Shown: piece after piece, positions 47,013-57,848 of the stretch
Numbering within the stretch: the first letter of the stretch is position 1
How the letters are laid out: each line of letters starts with the position of its first letter
Assembly: GCA_022695795.1 (NCBI GenBank)
Contig: MU404103.1
Span: forward strand, 237,853-301,852
Direction: 5' to 3'
Origin: Biscogniauxia marginata
Taxonomy: Eukaryota > Ascomycota > Sordariomycetes > Xylariales > Xylariaceae
Length of the DNA: 64,000 nucleotides
Program-made: the position numbers and the translations under genes
The notes under the pieces: generated by a model
The model's input: only the letters and a program-made list of their open reading frames with translations
Database searches by the model: none
What the model was told of the DNA's origin: nothing

Positions 47013-49594
47013 TCATACGTGTTGTTCTACTGTTTGTGTCTCGGACTGTCTTATTCGGTCGATCTCAGCTTCTAGAAACGCCTGTGGACGTTCACGCTGA
47101 GTCATCTCGTTTTTCCCAAACACGAGCCATGAAGGATTACGAATGAACATCTGATCCATGTCTTCCAAGGTGCGTCGTGATGTTTCAGGATAGAGACAAA
47201 AGACTATGGGGAAGAAGGTGAGGCAAATAACCGCAAAGACTATCATGTTATTAGCCATGATACCCTATTTCTGAAGGTGGGATGAAAGAAAGGACTTACT
47301 GAGGTAGAATGCCCATCGCAGGTTATCGATTCCGACTTTGGTGAATTGCACAACAACAAATCCCATGATCCAGTTAGTGGCTGTGGCGGCAGCAGCACCG
47401 CGTGTGCGCCAGCCCAGTGAGTTAACCTCAGCCGAATAAACCCATGGAACACCACCCCATGTCGGTGCAAAAAAGACATGGTACAAAATAAACATGGATA
47501 CCGCAACCCTACTCATCTAGGCACGTGTAAGCTACTGCATCTGGACGCTCGAACATATAGGGATGAACTTACTACTATATTTTTCGAAGGGTCGTCTTCC
47601 CCGGCTTTGAGGCTCAACGAAGAGATAAGATGACAGACAGCCATGCCGAGAGAACCAAAAAGCATCAACCTGTAGATCCGTTAGTCTCGCGAAACCAAAG
47701 ACTTAGTGAGAGTAAACATACTTGCGCCGTCCAACGCGATCGATAACAACGAGGCTAAAAAATGCAGCAACGAGATAGATCGTGCCACTCACTGCAGTGA
47801 GCAGGCGGCTCATTTGTTGATCAAAACCGATATTCTCGTGAAGGAGCGTTGGAAGGTAGAAACCTAAGTGGGATTGTTAGTCATGACCAATGGACAGCTT
47901 AATATGCCAACCAGACCTAGTGCATTTATTCCGCTGAACTGCTGCATGAACTGAGTGCCACATGAAAGCAGCAAACGCCGGAAGTTTTGTGTCTTGTCTC
48001 TGTGGCACAGCACATCCATAACAGCAACGCGAGACTCCCGCTCCAACCGAATAGAAGCGATAATTGAATGATACTCTTCATCTACTTGAAGACCAACCGT
48101 GCCTTCGTTAAGCTTTGAGAGCACACTTCTCGCCTCATCGTTACGTCCCACTAGTAAAAGCCATCGAGGGGACTCTGGAACGAAAGGGAGGATAGGGAAG
48201 ATGATACACGGGAAGATCAGTTGAAATGCCACTGTTGAAGTACACGTCAGAATAAACTTCATCTACGGGTAGCAAAGGCCTAAAGCACGTGTTGGAAACA
48301 GGGGGCATGAAACCGATTTTAACTAGGAAATCCTGGCTCCTGGGACAAAGCGAGGAAGAAAACATTAAAGTTTACTCACTAGGAAAACGCCACTACACAA
48401 GCTAGGGTTAGTTATTAATTTCTATAAAAAACATGAGGGTTTTTAGGAAGGTTGGGGAAAAGGGGGGAGATTGGGGGAAAAAAAAAGGGGGGGAAGGGGG
48501 GGGAGACGGGGGTTTGATTTGGAATGCAACAACAACAGTACCTGTGAAGAGTGAAATAAACAAGAACAAAACGAAAAAAGAAACTTACCTGCCACGCACC
48601 GCCATGAAACGAAAGCGCGTAACTAAGCCAGTTGGCTAGACAGAAGCAAGAGACGTTAGAGCTCGCCCCAATCACCAGCAGTCGACCACGCATATCAGGT
48701 CTCGCGCATTCTAGAATACTCTAGATCAGCAAACGTTATTCAAGTTGAATTGAGGAATCATATCAGAGCAGCAAAAAAAAAAAAAAAAAAAGGGAAAGAA
48801 ATTTCTCTCGTCCCGCCAGCTCGAAATTTCCACGGATAATAGACAATCACCTCGCGCCCCTAGCAGATAGTAGATAAACAACTGCGAGGAATGGGTGGTT
48901 TCTTTTTGCTAACCTCCAAGGAAGACCGGGCTCATGGTGGAGGTCATCCCGATCCCGACGCCGTTCAGCACCCTGCCTATGACCAACTGCGGCATGCTCC
49001 ACGCGAGAGACTGCAGGGTGGCGCCTACGAGGCTGAGGACGTGGCCCAGGGTGATAGTTCTCTTGCGGCCCAGCTTGTCGCCCGCGACGAAGGCAGCGAT
49101 GGCACCAAAGAAGGCCCCCAGCTGGCAAATCACTCGTGTCGTCAGCAATCAATCAATGCTCGGCCATCGCGTGTCCAGGAGGAGGGGGGGGGGAAGGAGT
49201 TGGGAATCCTTCGTACCAGAAAGCAGCTCGTCACCGCGCCGGAGACGTTGCCGTCCTGGACCTGCGGAAAGAGATCCTGGAAGTCCTTCGATATAAGCAC
49301 TCCGGCAAAGACGCCCTGGCACGTGGAGGGGCGGTTAGCGCTCTCTTCTATCCCCCCTCTCTATATATATGATCGGAATAGTTGTTTTTCAAGGCACCTG
49401 GCAATATCCGAACCAGCATGATGACACTGTTTAGATAGCAAAGAAAGTTAGCACTTCCGCCTGGCAATCCCTCGCCGTCTCCCCCCTTCGTCTACGGTCC
49501 TGGGTTCTCGTAGGTCCTTACTAGCATCAATCAGAGTGATCAGGGCAATCAGCCAGGCGCCGCGCACACGGCCGTTATCCGTGACAACCGTCAT
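47013..49594 (-). CDS. MFS sugar transporter, 11 exons including a 13-nt microexon
   Basis: Sugar:proton symporter family member, 12 TM expected, 513 residues. Exons: 49594-49522, 49426-49398, 49315-49217, 49121-48914, 48710-48589, 48392-48380, 48231-47917, 47863-47722, 47669-47573, 47516-47300, 47239-47013. The total of 1542 nt keeps frame at every junction. The 13-nt exon encodes WRFP plus one base and is needed to restore the frame and the conserved QWRFPMAFQ block. Motifs are GDKLGRKRT, PESPRWLL, QQFSGINALG, DRVGRRK, WVYSAEVN and PETSRRTLEDMD. In TM1 the usual GYDQG reads GYCQG. It could import rhamnose for the nearby cluster or another sugar; specificity cannot be read from sequence. Confidence 0.9.
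48445..48512. repeat. Purine/pyrimidine-strand tract inside a transporter intron
   Basis: G runs of 4-8 and A runs on the plus strand give a polypyrimidine tract of about 70 nt on the coding strand, in the intron (48393-48588) just upstream of the 13-nt microexon. The plus strand could form G-quadruplexes. The upstream intron (48711-48913) has a further run of 19 A at 48773-48791. Confidence 0.7.
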
Positions 49595-50981
49595 TTTGGA
49601 CGACGAAACTTGAGACGCCAGGGAAAAGAAAGTCCCCAATATCTCGACCGGCCGCAACAACTCAAGCTCGTCTCATACACAGGGGTTGGGTGGAGGGATT
49701 AGAGTTCGTCGCCCTGTCACAACGCCCACGATTAACACTAGTAGTGAAAAAAAAGACAAGCACATACTATCTAACAGCAAACAGCTGTGCGACTCGACGA
49801 AGGAATTTGATTTTTCTTTTATCTACCTAACCTATAGGTTTATCGAGCACGTGCTTGACAAGTTAGCATGTAGGTAGGTGTGTGTATGCAGTGGCGGTCA
49901 GGAATTCTGACCCTATGGGATATTGATGGCAACTTTTTCACAATACTGGCCCGCTCTTGCGCCCCTACCTGCATTATGCATGATAAACAGAGCCCACAAA
50001 ACCCGCCGAAGCCGGGCAGATATCCTTTCCCATACAAGAAGAATACCCCTTACTTGGAGATAAGGGTGCTGCCGTCGCACGCATTGCGTGTGGGTAGCAT
50101 TCCATGGCATCGGTTCCCATTGGCAAGCTGCTAGGCTCGCCCGTGCTTGCGCATCGTGAGGAATGTTGAGACGCATGCGTAGCCTCACATATGTGGAGCT
50201 TGCTGCGTTGCCTTCCCTGCTATCAACTTATCTACCCCATTGGAACATTAAACATAAGGCCGACGATGTCCAAGTATGACACATCAGAATAAAAATTTCC
50301 TTCGATATCGTGGGGTCCATTTGTATAGTTGCAACTAGAGGTACTAATAGGAAAGATGATTAGTAGGTAGGCAGGTCGAGTAGGAAATGCGCGGTCAAGA
50401 AGGACTGTGCTTGATCCATAAACTCTAGTAATAAGCTCCCCGCCCGAAGGTCGTATCTTTCATCCCGTCAGCCCTCCCATCAGCTGAGCTCACGAGGGAT
50501 ATACGAAAGTCTAAATCGGCACGGGATAAGAATATATCATAGAAGAGTTAGATACTCGCCCGTACCTTTGCTTGGCATCGCGAGCCACGAGCTGCAGTCC
50601 GGTTCTGATCTGAGTTCATCACGGCTGTAGGTGGTATCGACTTCACGACATGAAGAACGAACCTCGTAAATCAAGGCCACCGAATCCTTCAAGGAGTTAT
50701 GTCGAGATCTAGTTAAGCCTACCGAGTCCATGGCCTTGACATGACGAACGATGGTACCTTTTCAACGATGCATTCGTATATTCAATGTCGGCAAGCGTTT
50801 TAAGTCGAATAATAACAAGCTAAGCCGAACTTGCTGTCTATGATCATTCGGCATAAGAACAATTGCGGATAGCGTACAGACCCGGCTCAGAGCCAGCGGC
50901 CGCTGGACCTAGATCGACCAGTGTTTAGCCTATTTTCTAAATTATATACAGCACGACATGGAGCTATAGCCGTCGGAGAGA
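49595..50981. other. Intergenic: transporter promoter and 3' end of Vba-type gene
   Basis: No coding potential recognised. TACCTA/TAGGTA motifs at 49824-49836, 49870-49878 and 50365-50372. Confidence 0.5.
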
Positions 50982-53217
50982 TTAGACCTCTACGTCGGTT
51001 TCACGCCCCACGACATTATCACGAATCGTCTCCCGATTCTGTACCTTATCCACAGGGTCTTCCCAACCCGTGGCAGCTTGTACGACAGATACAATGATAG
51101 TTAAGACCACGGCAGCCTGGAAAAGAACTTTCAGCGCTGTTACGTAACCTTGTATCGCAACCGTTTGTTCGTCGGGCCTAAGACCACCGTTATACACCAA
51201 CGCCGGGCTGCCGATTAGCTTTCTTATTAGCTCCTCCCGATCTTTCCCAAGCTTTCCAGTGCCGTCGATAGCTTTGAGCCCCGTCTCTAGGCAGCCCCTC
51301 AAGGTCCGGGCAAATATACCACCTCCGATTGCGCTACCGAAGCTGCCGGCAAACCCCCTAAAAGTGCCGAGCAAGCTTGTTGCTACATAATGGGTGTCCG
51401 GTAAAGTCAAGTGCAACATGTGAGCAAGTGTATAATTAAGGGCTCCCCCAGTGAAGAGGCCATTTAAGAAGACAAGGATTATGTATAAGGGGAAGGGCAC
51501 ATCCGGAGCGGAAGCTAGAGAGAGCGCGAGGAGGCTGATGGCGAAGAGCCCAAAGCACAGAATGCTAGGGCCCCAAAAACTACCAGCACGACGAACATGT
51601 AACCACTACCACGTGCCGGTGTTAGTATGTGAAGTGAAATATCTCAAGTTGAGCCTGGTCCAAGGGAGGGGGGGTGGAGGAAGGCGAATGCGACAAAGGG
51701 GTGAGAGTAGTACTGACACCGACAAGTAATCCACCGAGCCCGAAGCCAAAGTTTGTGGGAATGAGAATGCTGCCGCTTACGGCCGGAGCGAAGCCTCTAA
51801 CCGCGAGGGCGGCGATTGGGGTGTAGAATAGAACCGTCCAGCGTGCCGCCATGAATCCGAGCTGGGCTAGACAAGATAGCAAGGCGCCACGATTCTGAAG
51901 GACAGCGAGGGGAATGATGGGCTCAGTCGCGACGAGCTTCTCAATTAGAAAGAAGAGGACTAGGGTGACAAGGGACGCTCCGAGGGGAACAGGCTCAATA
52001 TTCCCAGAGAGTCCAAACAGAAAGAAAACCACGGTAGCCGTCAAGAATACCGCGCCTAGATAATCGATCCGCTTTAGCTTCGTACTCAATGAACCCTCTT
52101 TTGAGTCCTGGCCGGAAGTTAAGGAGCTAGGGATACTAAAGTAGACGCCAAGTCCGGCCACCAAGCTGATGGGAACTTGGATCCAGAAGAGCGCTCTCTA
52201 GGGATGGGTGTGAGCTAATGAACATGAAGCTTGAGGCTATATAATATGCTTACCCAGCCAGTGGTGGATATCAACCCGCCGAAAACAACTGCGCCTAGCG
52301 AAATACCCGTAGTAAAGCCAGCATTGCTGTTCAGTTACCGAATTAGAAGGTTTCCTTGCCAGACGTGGTCGGGGGCCTTGCTCATCGCATTGAGGCCTAG
52401 AGCTTTGAGAAATAGCCAGGGCAGCCTTATATAAGACGGCCATAAGCCTCATGCCGGGTGCTCACTTACACAAGTCCGACGAACAGACCCCGTCTCCTTT
52501 TCGTCGTCAGCTCCAGGACGAGAATCAAGGCGAGCACCGTAGTGCCTCCGCCACCGATCCCGGTGATAACTCGGCCCAGGATGAAGACAGGGAATGAACG
52601 AGCTTGCGAGGTAACAAGGCACCCGAGCCCGAAGAATACGGACGATGCGAGAACCATGGCCCGCGGCGAGAAGATGGAAGCTAGCTTGCCGGTCAGGGGC
52701 GCCGCGGAGGACATGGCGACGAGGAAAGAGGTGGTAAACCACATTGCGTTCTCGTAAGAGTCCAGGTCGGCGGCTATAGTCGACTGAGCCATCGATATAC
52801 CGCTCATATTAGAGGCTGCCACAGGCGATCCCGAGCACCCGAATTAGTGATGAAGCAAGAGAGATCAACTGGTAGGGTCGCATCGGGGAAAGAAGATAGG
52901 GAGGGGCGGTAATGAATACCTTGCAGAAAGATGAGCACATAGAAACTGAGCGCAATAGCAAGCGCTCGTCCCCGGCTGACGGTTTGCTTAGCTACCTCTA
53001 GACCTTCCGCAGCATCGTCTCGAGGGGTGCCTGAGCCGGAGGGTGATCTGCTGCCCGGTACAGTGTGAGAGCTGCCCTCGGACCGTAGAAGCGGCGTGTC
53101 CTCGGCTGCTAATAAGGTAGTTTCATCGTCCCTCGAAAACGAATCATCGGGTTGCGCATGCTCTCCCGACGCAGGGCTATAGGGAGCAGGCTGGCCAGAT
53201 ATAGTACCCAGCGGCAT
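50982..53217 (-). CDS. Vba/DHA2-type MFS transporter, probably vacuolar
   Basis: Major facilitator of the 14-TM drug/amino-acid antiporter type, 606 residues. Exons: 53217-52920, 52815-52470, 52326-52254, 52197-51718, 51605-50982; frame kept throughout. The start at 53217 is the first ATG of the open frame. The 85-residue cytosolic N-terminus carries two acidic dileucine signals, D31ETTLL and E39DTPLL, which in fungi direct AP-3 sorting to the vacuole. Family motifs include WFTTSFLVAMSS in TM1-2, GRVITGIGGGG in motif B and LFWIQVPISLV. This fits the vacuolar basic amino-acid transporter (Vba) and Fnx1 group; a drug or metabolite exporter role is the alternative and would suit a secondary-metabolite setting. 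Confidence 0.87.
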
Positions 53218-54585
53218 GTTGTCTTCGCGGGTCACCACCAACGCTCGCGGGCTCTGAAAAGATGAGAAACTGGGCCGTTTGTCTATCTAGGTAGTTTCTG
53301 CCTCCGGTTCACCAGGATAATCGAATATTTAGTATCGTTCAGCCAGTGAAAAATAGTCTCAAATTGCACCTGAGATCCAAACGACAGCGTCGACAGCATG
53401 TTGAATCGTTAGCTAAAGTTAGCACAATAGAATCCTACCTACCAGTTATGGGAGTTGGTGACTGGGATTGGTAAGCAGGAGATTTCTCTCCCATTTACAG
53501 CTTCCAGATGGTCAACCGTATCCGAGTTACGTCCCCACTCTTTTAGATGGGTCCTGTCAATCCCGCATTCAGGGGGTTACGCTGACCACTCCAGTTGTTT
53601 TACACACTTATGCACTCCCTGCCTACCGTAGGTAGCCGTGTCGACCTACAACATGAGTCACAATCTGATAATTACAGTATTAGTTGAATTATATATGTAT
53701 ATGTGTATATACACATGTTAAGCTAAACTGAAGGAATGCTGCTGTGTATCTATAGAGATACAGGGGTATCACATTACGAAATATCCTTCTTCTTTTTTTT
53801 TCGTATAACCCACCTTCACTAATATATATAACCAGAATTGGCTTTGTCGTGAACCCCCGAATTGCAGAGCCACGAATCACACATAACAGAAGCATGCTGT
53901 AGTGGTTGGCGCATAGTGCAACGCCGCCGTTGCTGTTTCCCGGCATGGGCTTTCCACACCCTCACTGGAACGGACCGACCGCCAGGTATCAAGTCTAGCC
54001 AAGCATAACACATGGATAGTGGCTCTGGCAGATCATCGACTAAACAACCGTAAGTAACACTTTCTGTCCCTTCTTCAAAGCCTCGGGCTCACCATCTAGC
54101 ACACATGCGCGTGCTATCTTGAGGAGAATAGCAATCTGCCCCTCTACTGATCCCTATACTGATCACCAAGCGTCTCGTTGATTGGTCTCCGTGACTGCAT
54201 GACTGTATGCCCTCAATGTAGCGAACCACTGCGTCACATACAGGCTTCATGACATATGTCAGCCTTGGTGTGTTCCAATAATCTCTGGAAGACGGCGCGC
54301 TTCTGATCGCTCATGTTCTCGTCTAGCAAGCCCCTTTCTAACAGAGCTAGATCTGAAGACGTAGAATGGATGTCGATATAGCTGACTGCGGTCCATCGTG
54401 TAGAATATCTTGGCCTGTGAAGTCCTTAGTCTCAATAGACGACGGCATTCTTCAGCCAGGATAATCAGATGTGTAGCAGTCTTCTTCCCTGCGAGTAGGG
54501 ATAGTAGTCAATGACCACAACCTTCAGCGCGTATGGGCAATACCTGCCCGACTAATTTCAAACTCTTACTATAAATAAATATCTC
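53218..54585. other. Intergenic region
   Basis: No gene supported. A short stretch at 54260-54490 on the minus strand reads open for about 75 codons without a start; it matches nothing I recognise. TACCTA motifs at 53285, 53434 and 53620. Confidence 0.45.
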
Positions 54586-57500
54586 TCACTCCGAGGTACT
54601 ACCCTTTGTTTCCCGGTGCTCGGTAGTGACCTGCTCCGGACTCCTCCGGCCCTGAACGATGCCTTTGTTCAACGCAATGGAGAGCCTTTTGACAAAACTG
54701 GGTTTCTTATGGTCGGCCAGCGGTCCGCTCATCGAAGCTCTCCTTCTTGCGGCGATTATGGCATCCAGATTCATTTCCCGATTAGCACGGTCTTGGATTC
54801 GTGATTGTTGCTCAGCGCCAACTCGAGCATCAACTAGAGCCCTAGCATCCCGCTTCAAGTCCAAAAAGAGAGCAAACAGACCCGCGATAACCAGTAGAGC
54901 TGGGACAATGACAAACGCTGTCTGCAAGCTGCCTCCCCTCGCATTAATTGCGTACACTATAGAACCTATAGTCAGTCTGTGCCAATCTGACATGTATCTA
55001 GAGTATGGAGACACTTGCTCAAGCTGCCAAAAGTTTTTGGCCGCCCCAGTATGCAAAGTCTGAGAGAAAGAGATAACCTATAAAACGAAGATTTAGGAGA
55101 AATGTGGTTAACTTACTGACGAACGGCCAAAAGGCTGGGCCCGAGCCTCCCATTGTGATATAAGCTGCTGCCCGCTTGGTTCGCTCTCCTTGTCCTCGGA
55201 GTCCGAGCGCAAATATAAGTGGCCACATGGGACCCTCAAAGAAGAAGAAAAGCATAATCGGAATGACCAGGAGATTCGGGTTAGCCGGCCGAAGAGCCGC
55301 TATCAAAATTCCACAGGCAATGCTACAGCCAGTACTGATGTTCAAAACCGTCCGTGGCTGTGGAACTTTGGGGTGCGTCGGCGAAAGGTAAGCGAGATAG
55401 GCTGCGAGAAAACGGGAAACGGCGAAGACGGAATGGGCTACAAGCAGATAATCTGGTATAGAAAGCGTCAGACCACTCGGATGCTCTGATGCCTCATCTA
55501 TCGTTGTTGCGGCTGCCGGGGTTCCAGTAGAAGTTTCCACATCTGACGACGTTGGGGGGTTAAGTATCGAGCGGAAGAAGATGCTCATGCTTTCCTGGCC
55601 TGCTGTGTATGTCCACTGAGCTAGGACTCCCAACATTAATGTCCAGGTTCGGAGCTGTAGCCCGCCAAAGCTACGTTTCTTGGGGTCGACGGGCAAATAC
55701 CTGGTCGAATGCTCCATCTCGGCATCGGTCACTTCCGGCAAGGGCATATAGTAGAAGAATAGAGCGAGTGCTACACAGAACAAAGTAATAGCTAGATACG
55801 TCCATTGAACGTCAAGTAGCGTCATTGAGCCCGTGTAGCCGCGGGCTCCGAGGTCGACGAAGAAGACCTTCTGGGCCAAAACGCCACTCACGACGGTAGC
55901 AATAGCTTGTATTCCCTGAGCTAGCAGTAACCTCATCTCGGCGTAGTCCATAGGACCACAGAGGGCTAAGAAGGGATTCGCGGCAGTCTCGAGGACTGCA
56001 AGGCCAAATCCAACGACGAAGTTGCAAATCATGAACCCAGCGAACGAGGTGAGCACGGCACTCGGCCAAAACATGATAGTTCCGACGCCGTATATGCACA
56101 ATCCCACCACTGCAATTACAAGAGTTAGCAGATTTCTCCCTAGGGGAATTTTTTTTGTATGTCTGTGTGTATTTGTGTAGTGGTGGGGTGAGGGAGATCT
56201 CGTAGATAGCGAACGATTTCGACCGAACCAGTTGCGCTTTTCATACAAGACCGGGCGTCTTACTAAAAGTTGCTTTGAATCCACCAATTTTTTCATCCAC
56301 GTGTCTATTCTTTTCCCTCCTTTCAATTCTTCGATGCTCATCGTGGCGTAGGATCCATTCTCCAATTAATAGTGGCCCAAAGAAATATCCAGCACCAAAG
56401 TAAATACTTGTGAGCCCCAGTGTCTCGGGGACAGTCATGCCTGATATCGTGGCAACCACGTTGGAGAGCGTATCAAGAAGGCCGTAAGAGAAGCCCCAAA
56501 GTAAGAACAAAACAGTGACTATCGTGCAGTATTTAAACGAGTCCGGGGCCGAAGTTCGAATCATACTCTTGGGCTTGCGCAAGTTTACGAAGCCAAAGTA
56601 TACCCCCAAAGCCTCGGGATTGTTCGTATTCGCCGTAGCATTTGTCATCGAGGTACCGGTCCTATCCATCCCTATTCCTGTCATATCCGGAGTAGTCAAA
56701 AAATCGAGCGCTGGGCTTTGAAAATCAAAAGTATCGGCTCCGGCGTAAGCTGGTGTAGGTAGTGGAGGGTCATCATGCACAAGAATGGACGGCTCGGGCA
56801 CGCGGCTATTATCAACACTTTGATGCCGCTCCGACAATTGTGACTGCGGTTGTTTGTCGGCCGTGTTGGAGCCTCTTCGGGTTCCATCGGGGTCAATGAT
56901 CATAGCTGGAAGAATTCGAATGATTAGTGGCTTAAGGGTCGGAATACAGGCACAAGTGATTCCAACGTTCACTTCTACTGTCGACCACATAAGCGAGAGT
57001 GACGCGTTCCATGCAAATTGGGGTGAATCGCCGAAGGTGGCTGCGGGATTGGTAGAGACGCCCGGAGAGACCTGAGTGATAGCCTGTTGGAGATAGTAGA
57101 TACGGACGACATCGACGACAGTGACGAAAATACCAAGCGCAAACGTGATAATCAGGATGACCTTCTGGCGTGGCGGTAATCTCATGGAGGAAAGGACGGG
57201 AATTGGGAGAGCCAGTATAGCCAAATCAGAAATAATATTGATCGGAGAAGAGCAGATGAACTCGGTCAATAATGGGATGCAGGCGGCCGGGCCATTGTAA
57301 GGATTGAAGGCGGCTTCCACGGGACGGCACTGGAAGATGTTGAGTAGAGTGAGGACAATGCCGGCTACGTTCACGACGCCCAGAACAGCCCAGGACGCCA
57401 ACCGTAGTACTTTCTGCGTGTTCTTGGACAGGCGGAGGTAGAAAATCAGGACGGATGTCTTGAAGGCCATCAGGGCCGGATTCTACGTACAAAACAGTTA

Positions 57501-57848
57501 GGCGATATTTACGACAATACTTCCAGGAAACGGCCGGGATAGCGAAGGACGACATACATAAAGGACAGAGAAGGCATACTCGCAGCGCCTCAGGGTGTCC
57601 CAGTCCTCGGGGGGGATGTCTTCGTCGTAGCGACCAAGACCCATTTTGCTGGCGAGAGCGATGGTGAAGCCGAGGGCGACGGCGAGGACCCAAGCGGCGA
57701 TGATAAAGTAGTCATCCCAACTGACCTGCCTCACGATACCAACTCGACAGACAAGCCTCGCAGCGACGAAACAGGTGACCAGAACAAGAGTAGCGATAGT
57801 CACGGCGAAGACGGCCGGGCCACGGTCCGGAATGTGGTTAGACGACAT
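54586..57848 (-). CDS. Fusion of PTH11/rhodopsin-like 7-TM domain and FucP-type MFS transporter
   Basis: A 957-residue predicted protein. Exons: 57848-57558, 57482-56264, 56109-55117, 54956-54586, all in frame. Residues 13 to about 295 form the fungal rhodopsin-like (PTH11-class) membrane domain, with WDDYFIIAAWVLAV, RRCEYAFSVLYNPAL, FKTSVLIFYLRLS and a cysteine-containing ECL-like segment (ICSSPINIISD). A Ser/Thr/Pro-rich linker of about 100 residues ends in YFGFVNLRKPKSM. From about residue 410 a FucP-family facilitator follows: LFLLWGFSYGLLDTLS, ETAANPFLALCGP, ALGLRGQGERTKRAAAYITMGGSGPAFWPF. The tail (about 870-957) is basic. The end of the first domain, the linker and the start of the second all lie in one uninterrupted exon, so the fusion is not a joining error. 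FucP members import L-fucose and related sugars, hence a possible deoxy-sugar transceptor. Confidence 0.87.

Noticed and set aside
54260..54490. Open stretch of about 75 codons on the minus strand, possible gene relic
   Set aside because: No start codon in a sensible place, no recognisable motif and no splice context; not enough to call a gene.
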